Virus record (IMG/VR): IMGVR_UViG_3300020129_000184 | Location: 1-44,119 of that record | Source: a virus | Reading direction: 5' to 3' (one strand) | Length of the DNA: 44,119 nucleotides | Shown: positions 33,309 through 40,283 of the stretch, one piece after another | How positions within the stretch are numbered: the stretch's first letter is position 1 | How the letters are laid out: every line of letters starts with the position of its first letter | Translations under genes and position numbers: made by a program | The notes under the pieces: model-generated | What the model was told of the DNA's origin: nothing | Seen by the model: the letters and a program-made list of their open reading frames with translations, nothing else | Database searches by the model: none

Positions 33309-34075
33309 CGATCCCGGCACTCGTCCTCGAGGCCAGCCGATTCGATCCGGCGTTGTTCACCTTCGATCCGACCGGCCACGTCTACAAGTACGACGGCCAG
33401 CCGATCCGCTCGGTCACGCAGATCCTGAAAAAGGTCGGCCTGATTCCGCCCTTCGAAGATTTCGTCCCGCCGTACGTGCTGGGTCCGGCGCTCGCACGGG
33501 GGACAGCGGTCCACCGCGCCATTCACTATTGGAACGAGCGCGATTTGAACCTGCAGGAATTCGACGCGACCTTCCCAGAGTGGGCGGGGTATCTGCGCTC
33601 GTGGATCCGGCTGCTCGATTCGGGACGGCTGCAGACGTTGGCCTGCGAGCAGCGCGTGATCTCGCTGGCTCCGCGCTTCGCCGGCACACTGGATTGGATC
33701 GGCACGTTCGACAACCACGCCGCCATCCTCGACTATGCAACCGGCGATCCAGAGGACGTCTGCAAACATTTGCAGCTGGCCGCGTACGTGCTGGCCGCTC
33801 GGGCTACCGCTCTGGTCAGTGCGGGATCCGGATTGCTCAAAACATTTTTCGAGCGGCACAACCATATTCGCCGTTTCGCAGTAAGGTTGTCCCGGTCGGG
33901 TGGTCTGCCGCAGCTGACCGCCTATGATGATCCCCGCGACTTCAGCAAGTTCCTGCTGATCGCGGAGTCCGTCAACGTCGTGGATATCGAGCGCCCGAAA
34001 TCAATCACGTGGAACTGGAGAGCTGATCACACAACCACCGAGGAGGAGCAGTCATGGCAAAGCGTGCACCCGTAG
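33305..34075 (+). CDS. PD-(D/E)XK nuclease-like protein with Lys replaced by Ala
   Basis: 256 residues from ATG 33305. Matches the RecB/Cas4-like nuclease fold: GTAVHRAIHYW (H70), E115 in ACEQRV, GTLDWIG (D130), then ILDYATG where the usual D-x-K motif reads D143-Y-A145, and QLAAY (157-161). The invariant Lys of this motif is Ala (codon GCA). Either the enzyme is inactive, or another residue substitutes (K154 in CKHLQL is nearby). By location it should be the exonuclease partner of the RecT-like protein. Confidence 0.78.
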   Translation: MTIPALVLEASRFDPALFTFDPTGHVYKYDGQPIRSVTQILKKVGLIPPFEDFVPPYVLGPALARGTAVHRAIHYWNERDLNLQEFDATFPEWAGYLRSWIRLLDSGRLQTLACEQRVISLAPRFAGTLDWIGTFDNHAAILDYATGDPEDVCKHLQLAAYVLAARATALVSAGSGLLKTFFERHNHIRRFAVRLSRSGGLPQLTAYDDPRDFSKFLLIAESVNVVDIERPKSITWNWRADHTTTEEEQSWQSVHP

Positions 34076-34791
34076 TCGAACCCGCAACACCCGCCCCGCC
34101 GGTCGAATCCAAATCTCCCGCGCAGCTCTGGACGTACTACGATGTCGTCTGGGATTTTCTCACCAGCGTGTGCGGCAGTACTCCCGCCGATCCGGAAATC
34201 GTCGAAGCCTGGTTGAAGGCCCGACAGCCTCGCGTGAAACCCGCAGGCGCGTTGTCCATCGAAGAGATCAACGAGGAAGTCCTTGCCAGCATCGAGCGCG
34301 GCGAAGGCGAACCCGATCAGTCGTACAGCCTGCTCGTGTTCCAACACGATCCGCAGGGCCACTGTGTGATGCGGTACTCCACGATTCGAGCGCACATCAA
34401 GGATTGCGCTCGCGTCCTGTCCGCCCAGTTCATCGGGCGCGTGCAGGGCGAACGCGCCTTTAGTACCAGAGTGATCAACGGCGTGTACCTCGATCCGAAA
34501 CGGTACTGGATTCCGCTGGAGCGGCCGGACGGCACGATGATCACGAAGCCGGACGGCGCTCGGGACAAAGCGGTGCACGTGCGCGGTCCTCGTGGGGAAA
34601 CGCTGAACGCGTTGAAACGGATCGAATTCATCGAGCCGCCCTGCCGGATGCGATTCACCCTGCAGGTGCTCGGCCGATCAGTGTCGGAGACGGATCTCGA
34701 TCACGTGTTCTCGTACGGGAGTGTTCACGGCTATGCCGGCGAGCGCAGCGACGGGGAGGGCCGCTATGAATTCCAGATCACGCGGCGCTGA
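34054..34791 (+). CDS. Phage protein reminiscent of RAMP/Cas7 proteins
   Basis: 245 residues from ATG 34054, with an excellent GAGGAGGAG ribosome site. The shape GSTPADPEIVEAWL, a HDPQG turn, STIRAHIKDCARVLS, VRGPRG and a C-terminal GSVHGYAGERSDGEGRYEF recalls a widespread uncharacterised phage family whose Gly-rich end (GxG...GxGRFE) resembles RAMP/Cas7 RNA-binding proteins. This likeness is from memory of the pattern and needs a structure search. It sits directly upstream of a small helical gene and the 2-kb pentamer array. Confidence 0.5.
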   Translation: MAKRAPVVEPATPAPPVESKSPAQLWTYYDVVWDFLTSVCGSTPADPEIVEAWLKARQPRVKPAGALSIEEINEEVLASIERGEGEPDQSYSLLVFQHDPQGHCVMRYSTIRAHIKDCARVLSAQFIGRVQGERAFSTRVINGVYLDPKRYWIPLERPDGTMITKPDGARDKAVHVRGPRGETLNALKRIEFIEPPCRMRFTLQVLGRSVSETDLDHVFSYGSVHGYAGERSDGEGRYEFQITRR

Positions 34792-34807
34792 TCGTCGAGG
34801 CGGATCG

Positions 34808-35125
34808 ATGCTCCGCGAGAACGCCCCGCAGTTGCGGACGGCGGAAAAATTGATCGAGAAGCACGAGCAGATCGCGGACGCACTGGAGCACGGATCGATC
34901 ACGCCGAAAACGGCGGAGCAGCTCAATCAATCCCTGAAAGGGATCGTCGGGATCGAGCGGCTCGGCATGTCGTACCTCAAGCTGGCGCTGGCCTTCGGGA
35001 AAAAAGCGCCGGTCCCGCGCACGCCGATCCTGCGGTCGATGATCGGTCTGCCGGTGGAACTGTCGCCGCACGATGGCGAACAGGTTCGGGCGCTGTTGCC
35101 GGACGGCGGCGACAGCAAGAAATAG
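34808..35125 (+). CDS. Small helical hypothetical protein before the array
   Basis: 105 residues from ATG 34808, with GAGGCGG upstream. RTAEKLIEKHEQIADALEHG and TAEQLNQSLKGIVGIERLGM suggest a helical bundle, followed by a Pro-rich segment. The array described next begins within about 25 bp of its stop codon, so the two may be co-transcribed. No recognised family. Confidence 0.6.
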   Translation: MLRENAPQLRTAEKLIEKHEQIADALEHGSITPKTAEQLNQSLKGIVGIERLGMSYLKLALAFGKKAPVPRTPILRSMIGLPVELSPHDGEQVRALLPDGGDSKK

Positions 35126-35150
35126 CACGGGGCCGCTCGCTGCCGATGCC

Positions 35151-37168
35151 GGTGGCGAGCGGTCAGCAGCGGGGTGACGTCGAGTAGTGCCGCGCACCGG
35201 GGTGGTCAGTCGTCGAGTGGTGTTCGGAGGCGTGGCGATGATCGTCGCGAGGCGCGCTGTCGTCGAGTGGCGTACTCGTTCTGGACCGTAGTGCGGTGGA
35301 CCGGGGATGGGATGCCGTCGAGGTGCGTGGCGAGCGGTGGTGCCCTGACGTGTTGCGGCGGCGAGTAGTGGCGTGGCGTGGTTCGTGGTGAGGCGTCGTG
35401 GTTGCGGCGTCGAGATGCGGAACGAAGCGCGCTGAACAGGCGCGGCGTGGAGTGCTGTCGAGGCGCGTAACGATGGGCGGCGTGCGGTGGTGCCGTGTCG
35501 TCGAGTTGCGTGGAGTAGTGGTCCCGTTCTGCCGTCGAGACGCGAACTGCAACGGGGTGACCGGGGGCGTACTGCCGTCGAGTTGTGCAGTGACTCGTTG
35601 TGACTGGTCCTGAAGTGTCGTCGAGTTGCGTAGTGTAAGGGCCGGTCGTGTCGTCGAGGCTTGTGGCGTGGCGTAGCGAAGCGAAGTGGTGTCGAGGGCT
35701 GCGGGGGCCTGTTGCGCCTTGTGCTGCTAGGGCCTGAGGTGCCGTCGAGAGCTGTGGAGTCGCGTAGGGTTTTGTTCGGGCTTGTCGTGGCGTCGAGCCG
35801 CGTTGTGCCGTGGCGTGAGGTGAGGCGGTGCGTTGCGTTTCGTCGCGACGTGATCGGACGTCGAGCAGCGAGCAGGGGTGATGTGAGCGGGGGACGCCGT
35901 GCGGGGTGGTGCCGTCGAGTTGTGAGTGGGCGTGTCGTGGGGCGGGGTGATGCGGCGTGTCGTCGAGTTGTGACTCGTCACGAATCGTCGTGCCGTCGTG
36001 GTGAGGTGCCGTCGAGTCTCGTGGCGTAGCGTAGTGGCTTTGTCGTGCCGTGCAGGGCCGTCGAGAATCGAATCGATCCGGAGCGAGTCGTATCGGAGTC
36101 GAGGTGCGCTCTGTTTCGCGGGGGCGTGTAGCGATCTGCCGCCGAGGGGCGATCAGGGATGCCAAGGGATGCGGGGCCGTGGAGTCGAGTAGTGACGCGA
36201 TGGCGTGGCGTGGTGAAGCGTCGTCGAGAAGCGAACGGGATGGGTGCGCCGGGGATTGTTTCGATGTGCCGTCGAGCCGTGGAGCGAGTCGCGCTGTTGT
36301 CAGCTGGCGTGTTCCGTCGTGACGTCGAGCATCGAGATGACTGGGCGTGTCGTGAAGTCGAGTTGTGTAGGGCGGTGTCGCGAAGTGATGGGATAAGCGG
36401 TGGCTCGTTGTGTCGTCGAGAAGTGGCCGGGACTGCGGGGATCTGAAGTCGAGAGGTGGAGCGGCCTTGTGGTGGCGTGGTTTGCCCTGCTGTCGAGATG
36501 CGTAGCGGGGCGACGTGGTGCGAGGGGCCTTGTCGTCGAGAAGTGTAGTGACTGGGTGCGAGGTGCCGTGTTGTCGAGTCTCGTCGTGAGGGGAGTTGTC
36601 GTGTCGCGGTGCGACCGAGGGACGATCAGCAGCGGTCAGGCGTGATCGGTTTCGTCGTGCAGTCGAGGGGCGATATTCATTGCGCTGAGAAGATTCGGCG
36701 TGCGGTGACGTCGAGGGACGAGCAGTTGTGGTGAGGTTCGGTGTGCAGTCGAGTAGCGTCGTGGCGTCGTCTGGCGTGGCGTGCAGTCGAGAGGTGACCG
36801 GGGACGTCCGGACCTGACGTCGAGGGGCGGCGTGGTTTGCCCTGTCATGACATGACGCGGTTTGACGTCGAGTAGTGGAGCGTGGCGAATAGGATCGTTC
36901 GGCGGTGCGGTGACGTCGAGGCGTGCGGTGAAGGGCAGTGCCGGGATTCGTCGCGTGGTGTCGTGTCGTCGAGGGGCGAGCAGTGTCAGGACGTGACGTC
37001 GAGTAGTGATGCGGCGCGATGTGTTCTGCCGTGGCCGTCGAGAATCGAATCGATATGCCGGGACTCGTTGCGGGGTGTCGTGTCGTCGAGAAGCGATGTG
37101 ACGTGGCGTGAGGCGCGACGGCGTGGCGTCGAGCAGCGTGGAGCAGTGATCTGTCGTGTAGTGAAGTG
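35151..37168 (+). repeat. Pentamer-phased GTCGAG array (novel element)
   Basis: About 2 kb without a convincing gene, running from just after the 34808-35125 stop to the start of the next gene. GTCGAG occurs 42 times on the plus strand, from 35179 to 37128, with degenerate copies at 35360 (GGCGAG) and 36141 (GCCGAG); I saw none in the opposite orientation. Of 43 spacings, 31 are 5n+3 (33, 38, 43, 48, 53, 58 or 68), nine are 5n+4, three are 5n, none 5n+1 or 5n+2. Inside each unit the bases fall into blocks of five that almost always end in G, often as NNGTG or NNGCG: TCGAG-(NNNNG)n-NNG. The plus strand is G/T-rich (35881-35940: G 32, T 13, C 10, A 5). Single-base insertions explain the 5n+4 cases. 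Function unknown. Confidence 0.95.
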
Positions 37169-37174
37169 GACTCT

Positions 37175-37888
37175 ATGGATCTCAGTCCTGAAGTAGCGCG
37201 GACGGCCGGAAGCGAGCTGGCGGAAATCTCCATCTCGCTCGTCCGGCAGCTCGACACCGACCTGACGATCCACGACGTCATGCAGCTGGAGCACGCCGTT
37301 GAACGCCGCCAGCAGCTCGGCACGCAGATCGCTCGTGTCGAAGCGTTTTTCGAGGAACCGATCAAGGCCGCCCACACCACACATAAGCTGCTCTGCGACC
37401 GCCGCCGGGAAATCATCACGCCGTTGCAGGTATTCGATCAGCGGCTCGTCGCCGCGATCAGCGAATTTAAATCAGCGGCCGACCGCGAGCGCGAAGCACG
37501 CGAACGCGAGCAGGCCGATCAACAACGCCGCGACGAGCAGGCGCGTGCCGCTGCCGAAGCCGCCGCGCTGGAATCCTCCGGCGAGCCAATCCTGGCCGAG
37601 GCCGTGATCGCGGAATCAATTGCGCGGCCGATGCCGGTCGTCGCGTTGCCGGACGTCACGCGGGTCAGCGGTCTGCAGTTCCGGCGGTACTTCCGCTGGC
37701 GCGTGGCCGGGGGACCGAACGAGATCAAGCTGACGCCGCCGCTCGTGCTCGCACGGGCGCTCCAGCTGGTGCCGCGAGAATTCCTCTGCCTCGACGAGAA
37801 AAAGCTCACGAAGTACGCGGCGGCGATGCAAGGCTCCGCGAAGGTTGCGGGGATCGAATTCTATTTCGTGGATACTCCGGTTCGATGA
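37175..37888 (+). CDS. Coiled-coil protein after the array
   Basis: 237 residues from ATG 37175 (GTG 37166 also possible). Two helical regions: VMQLEHAVERRQQLGTQIAR and a long charged coiled-coil near 95-135 rich in Arg/Glu/Ala, then a C-terminal alpha/beta domain (about 160-237, FRRYFRWRVAGG...). Such proteins occur in phage recombination/replication clusters, but no family is certain. No clear Shine-Dalgarno precedes it because the pentamer array runs up to its start. Confidence 0.7.
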   Translation: MDLSPEVARTAGSELAEISISLVRQLDTDLTIHDVMQLEHAVERRQQLGTQIARVEAFFEEPIKAAHTTHKLLCDRRREIITPLQVFDQRLVAAISEFKSAADREREAREREQADQQRRDEQARAAAEAAALESSGEPILAEAVIAESIARPMPVVALPDVTRVSGLQFRRYFRWRVAGGPNEIKLTPPLVLARALQLVPREFLCLDEKKLTKYAAAMQGSAKVAGIEFYFVDTPVR

Positions 37889-37895
37889 ACAGTTT

Positions 37896-38087
37896 GCCGG
37901 ACGGTCCTCCGCTCGTCGTCTCTCTGGGAACCAACGGGATTGCCATGACCCCTTGGGAGGGACGACGACGGCCCGTCCGGCACGCACACACGGTCCCGCC
38001 GGTTGCAGTCCGGCAGCGCGATACCAGACGCGGCAGATTGCCGCGAGGACGTGCCGCGTAAACGGGGGCCAGATCCCCACGGGACCG
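37896..38087 (+). ncRNA. Predicted structured RNA/leader of the cold-shock gene
   Basis: Domain 1: GCCGGACGG (37896-37904) pairs with 37973-37981; inside it CGTCGTCTCTC (37914-37924) pairs with 37957-37967 and CCAACGGG (37931-37938) with 37949-37956, leaving a 10-base loop. Domain 2: CGGTCCCG (37991-37998) pairs with CGGGACCG (38080-38087), enclosing CCGG/CCGG (37999-38013), CGCGGCA/TGCCGCG (38029-38045) and GGGG/CCCC (38064-38078). It lies between two plus-strand genes and ends 25 bp before the cold-shock start, like the long cspA-type leader, which acts as an RNA thermosensor. A free-standing RNA is the alternative. Confidence 0.6.
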
Positions 38088-38112
38088 CCAACACGGCGAG
38101 AGAGGCGACAGT

Positions 38113-38334
38113 ATGGGACGGCAGGGCAACACCATGACCGGCACGATCAAAACGATCATCGCGGACAAAGGCTTCGGGTTCATCCTCGCGGACGGATCCA
38201 ACGACGAATTCTTTTTCCACACGAGCGGCTGCATCGGCTTGCGGTTCGACGAGCTGCAGAAAGGCACGCGGGTGCAGTTCGTCGCCGGGACCGGCGCGAA
38301 AGGGCCACGAGCGGAAAGCGTGCAGCTGATCTAA
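38113..38334 (+). CDS. Cold-shock domain protein
   Basis: 73 residues; ATG 38113 is favoured by GAGAGAGGCG upstream (ATG 38134 is also possible). OB-fold CSD: GTIKTIIADKGFGFI holds RNP1 (K19-F23), and DEFFFHTS holds RNP2 (32-38). Binds single-stranded RNA/DNA and melts secondary structure. In this position it could act on its own structured leader or on the neighbouring repeat transcript (inference). Confidence 0.9.
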   Translation: MGRQGNTMTGTIKTIIADKGFGFILADGSNDEFFFHTSGCIGLRFDELQKGTRVQFVAGTGAKGPRAESVQLI

Positions 38335-38349
38335 CGGTTTCGACGGAAC

Positions 38350-38392
38350 GCAACGCGGCACGGACGTGAGTCCGTTCGTGCCGATGGGTTGC
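38350..38392 (+). other. Extended hairpin after the cold-shock gene
   Basis: GCAAC...GTTGC outer stem; inside, GGCA...TGCC with a TTCG bulge; and CGGAC-GTGA-GTCCG capped by a GNRA-type tetraloop. It is 15 bp after the stop and before a gene with a doubtful start. No T-run, so probably an mRNA-stabilising or regulatory RNA element and not a terminator. Confidence 0.5.
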
Positions 38393-38417
38393 AGGTAGAA
38401 CGACCCACACACGCGAA

Positions 38418-38822
38418 TTGGTCGGCAGGTTTTTGTGGTCCCGACTCTGCGACACGTTTCCCGATAACAAGAAAATCATCGCCGCCGGCGATCAGCTGGG
38501 CAAGCATGGCCCTGCGCTGGCGATCACGATGTACGTCGTCGCACTCGTCTGGAGCAATCGTCAGCTCACAGATGGATTCCTGCCGCTGGCCGTTGTCAAG
38601 CAATTTCATCAAGTCGAGGATCCGCAGCGAGTCGCGAAGGCGCTCGTGGCGGCGAAGCTCTGGGACGCGGCCGAGGGCGGCTACCAGATCCATGACTTCG
38701 CGGATTGGAATTTCACCGCCGCGCAAGTGCAGGCGAAACGGCTCGAGGATCGCGAGCGCAAAAAGAAAAACGGCCACGTCGGCGGCAAGGTGAGCGGGAG
38801 GATTCGACATGGCGTCCGTTAG
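38418..38822 (+). CDS. Replication-type protein N-terminal domain (start uncertain)
   Basis: About 134 residues if TTG 38418 is used (TTG 38433 also possible; AGG lies close upstream). LWSRLCDTFPDNKKIIAAGD followed by LAITMYVVALVWSN and GYQIHDFADWN resembles the winged-helix N-terminal domain of phage replication-initiation proteins. It ends at a TAG; the same frame then stays open to 38927 with Arg/Ser/Pro-rich codons typical of the C-terminal tails of such proteins, so it may be truncated. Confidence 0.65.
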   Translation: MVGRFLWSRLCDTFPDNKKIIAAGDQLGKHGPALAITMYVVALVWSNRQLTDGFLPLAVVKQFHQVEDPQRVAKALVAAKLWDAAEGGYQIHDFADWNFTAAQVQAKRLEDRERKKKNGHVGGKVSGRIRHGVR

Positions 38823-38916
38823 GATTCCGGTCGGAGTCCGTTCGGAATCCGCGTGGACTCCGCAGCTTTTCCGGTCGGCTTCCGAAGCACCCGTCCCGTC
38901 CCGTCCCGTGTACGTA

Positions 38917-38966
38917 CAACTAGCTAGTTGGTACAACCAGCTGCTTTCGTACCGTACGGAGCTGGT
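38917..38966. promoter_or_regulatory. Palindrome cluster
   Basis: CAACTAGCTAGTTG (38917-38930) is a perfect palindrome; ACCAGCT (38936-38942) and AGCTGGT (38960-38966) form inverted arms enclosing CGTAC-C-GTACG (38948-38958). GGTACAA occurs twice in the same orientation (38930-38936, 38964-38970). Together these suggest a protein-binding or replication-origin site behind the replication-type gene. Confidence 0.5.
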
Positions 38967-38981
38967 ACAAAGAATTAGAGC

Positions 38982-39000
38982 CTCGCTGCGCGAGTATTTT
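38982..39000 (+). terminator. Weak terminator-like hairpin
   Basis: CTCGC-TGC-GCGAG followed by TATTTT, two bases before the next ATG. The stem is short, and being at the start codon it could instead mask the ribosome site of 39003. Confidence 0.4.
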
Positions 39001-39002
39001 CG

Positions 39003-39308
39003 ATGAACGCGCAGACGACGGAAACAAATGCGGCGCGACTCGCGGTGCTCGTCCGCGAACTGCTGGCCCGTGAAACGTTCGACACGCTGGCCGATCTGAC
39101 GGACGCGCTCAAGCACCGATGTGTACGTCTGCGGTTGCCGTGCGGTCCCGACGACGTGACCGCCGCGTACCGGCTCGTCGGCAGCAATCGCGCCCTCGTC
39201 CAGGACGCGCCGAAATTTGAAATCGAATCGCGACACGACGACGTGCGACCGCTCACCCGCGACGAGGCACGAGCGATCCTGCACCGGCTCCGCGTGACGC
39301 CGAGGTAA
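39003..39308 (+). CDS. Hypothetical protein
   Basis: 101 residues. Helical N-terminal half (ARLAVLVRELLARETFDTLADL) and an Arg-rich end (RDEARAILHRLRVTPR). No recognised family. First of a group of small genes leading to RusA. Confidence 0.6.
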   Translation: MNAQTTETNAARLAVLVRELLARETFDTLADLTDALKHRCVRLRLPCGPDDVTAAYRLVGSNRALVQDAPKFEIESRHDDVRPLTRDEARAILHRLRVTPR

Positions 39309-39311
39309 CCG

Positions 39312-39521
39312 ATGGACGACGACTACGACGCCGTGATCACCCGCCGCAGCGACGAGTATCGCCGTCTGGCGATGACGGTCGCGCCGATGCTGCTCGTCGC
39401 GCAGTATCCGGCGGCGGCACTCTTCGAAATGCTGATGGACGCCTACCGCGACGGCGCACACGACATGCACGCGCAGGTTAAGACCGTGTTGGAGACGCCG
39501 ATCCCCGGAGTCGAACCCTGA
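39312..39521 (+). CDS. Hypothetical small protein
   Basis: 69 residues; acidic start (MDDDYDAVITRRSDEYRRLA) then hydrophobic helices. No motif. The stop overlaps the next ATG. Confidence 0.55.
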   Translation: MDDDYDAVITRRSDEYRRLAMTVAPMLLVAQYPAAALFEMLMDAYRDGAHDMHAQVKTVLETPIPGVEP

Positions 39522-39736
39522 TGGAACCGCTCACGCGCCTGAATCTGGATTTCATCCGGTGCATGGCCCTGAACTGCTCGACGCCGCACCCGCACCCGTT
39601 GCTGCTGCACGCGGTCTGTCACCCGCGTGCGCGGTTGGAGGTGGATTACTTCGCCGGGGTGCTGACGTTCCGGTGCGCTCGGTGTCAGGACATGGTCGCG
39701 CAGATCGCCGTGGCCGAAGGGCGGCGGCCGTCGTGA
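39521..39736 (+). CDS. Small Cys/His-rich zinc-binding-like protein
   Basis: 71 residues. CMALNCSTPHPH near the start, CHPRARLE in the middle and CARCQD near the end give a possible treble-clef. Likely DNA/RNA binding, function unknown. Confidence 0.6.
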   Translation: MEPLTRLNLDFIRCMALNCSTPHPHPLLLHAVCHPRARLEVDYFAGVLTFRCARCQDMVAQIAVAEGRRPS

Positions 39737-39810
39737 TCGTCGAGCTGATCCTCGTGGCCGTCGTCGTGGTCGTGGCCGCGCTCGTGATTGCGGAATGGCG
39801 GCGGGGATGA
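39733..39810 (+). CDS. 25-residue single-TM micropeptide
   Basis: From GTG 39733, overlapping the previous stop as GTGA and the RusA start as ATGA. Reads MIVELILVAVVVVVAALVIA then EWRRG: one transmembrane helix with a basic cytoplasmic tail. Too short for routine annotation but precisely coupled on both sides. Confidence 0.5.
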   Translation: MIVELILVAVVVVVAALVIAEWRRG

Positions 39811-40283
39811 TTCGCTTCACCGTCTACGGGATCGCGAGCGGCATGGGGTCCAAACGGGCCTTTGTGCCGAAGGGCTGGAAGCGCCCGATCATCACCGACA
39901 GCAATCGCAATCTCAAAAGCTGGCAGAGCCTCGTGGCCGACGCCGCCTCGCAGGCGATTGCGAATCGGCCCGACTGGCAGATCCTTGAGGGCGGCGTGCG
40001 GCTGTCGCTGGAATTCTTTTTGCCGCGCCCGAAGTCGCTCGCGAAAAAGATCACCGCGCATCTCAAAGCGCCGGACACGTCCAAGCTCGTGCGGAGCACC
40101 GAGGACGCCATGTCGGGGATCGTCTACCGCGACGACTCGCAAGTGATCGAGCTGCTCGCGACGAAAGCCTACACCGGCACAAACGATCCGCCGCACGTCC
40201 ACGTGCGCGTCGAGCCGACGTCCGGCATCGAGCGCGTGTCCGTCCCCGCCGCTCCGCTGCCGCTCTTCGGAGGGCCGTCGTGA
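39807..40283 (+). CDS. rusA: RusA-like Holliday-junction resolvase
   Basis: 158 residues from ATG 39807. The conserved acidic cluster is present: APDTSKLVRSTEDAMSGIVY followed by RDDSQVIEL (D90, D100, D109/D110), with Lys in KAYTG. Resolves recombination/replication junctions before packaging. The adjacent DNA methyltransferase overlaps as GTGA. Confidence 0.88.
   Translation: MIRFTVYGIASGMGSKRAFVPKGWKRPIITDSNRNLKSWQSLVADAASQAIANRPDWQILEGGVRLSLEFFLPRPKSLAKKITAHLKAPDTSKLVRSTEDAMSGIVYRDDSQVIELLATKAYTGTNDPPHVHVRVEPTSGIERVSVPAAPLPLFGGPS

Noticed and set aside
35151-37168. CRISPR array
   Set aside because: The conserved word is only 6-8 bases, spacings vary between 30 and 89, and no cas genes adjoin except a RAMP-like resemblance.
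35151-37168. G-quadruplex or Chi array
   Set aside because: GGG runs are few and irregular, and no repeated 8-base Chi-like octamer was seen. Neither explains the 5-nt phase.
35206-37419. 737-codon minus-strand open frame across the array
   Set aside because: Starts inside the opposite gene without a ribosome site, gives low-complexity Thr/Arg/Ser/Pro/His text, and the underlying sequence has a 5-nt, not 3-nt, period. The open frame follows from C/A-rich composition, which has few stop codons.
37991-38087. tRNA or tRNA-like gene
   Set aside because: The closing stem is 8 bp and inner hairpins resemble a cloverleaf, but no GGTTCRANTCC T-loop, no anticodon arm of 5+7 and no discriminator arrangement.
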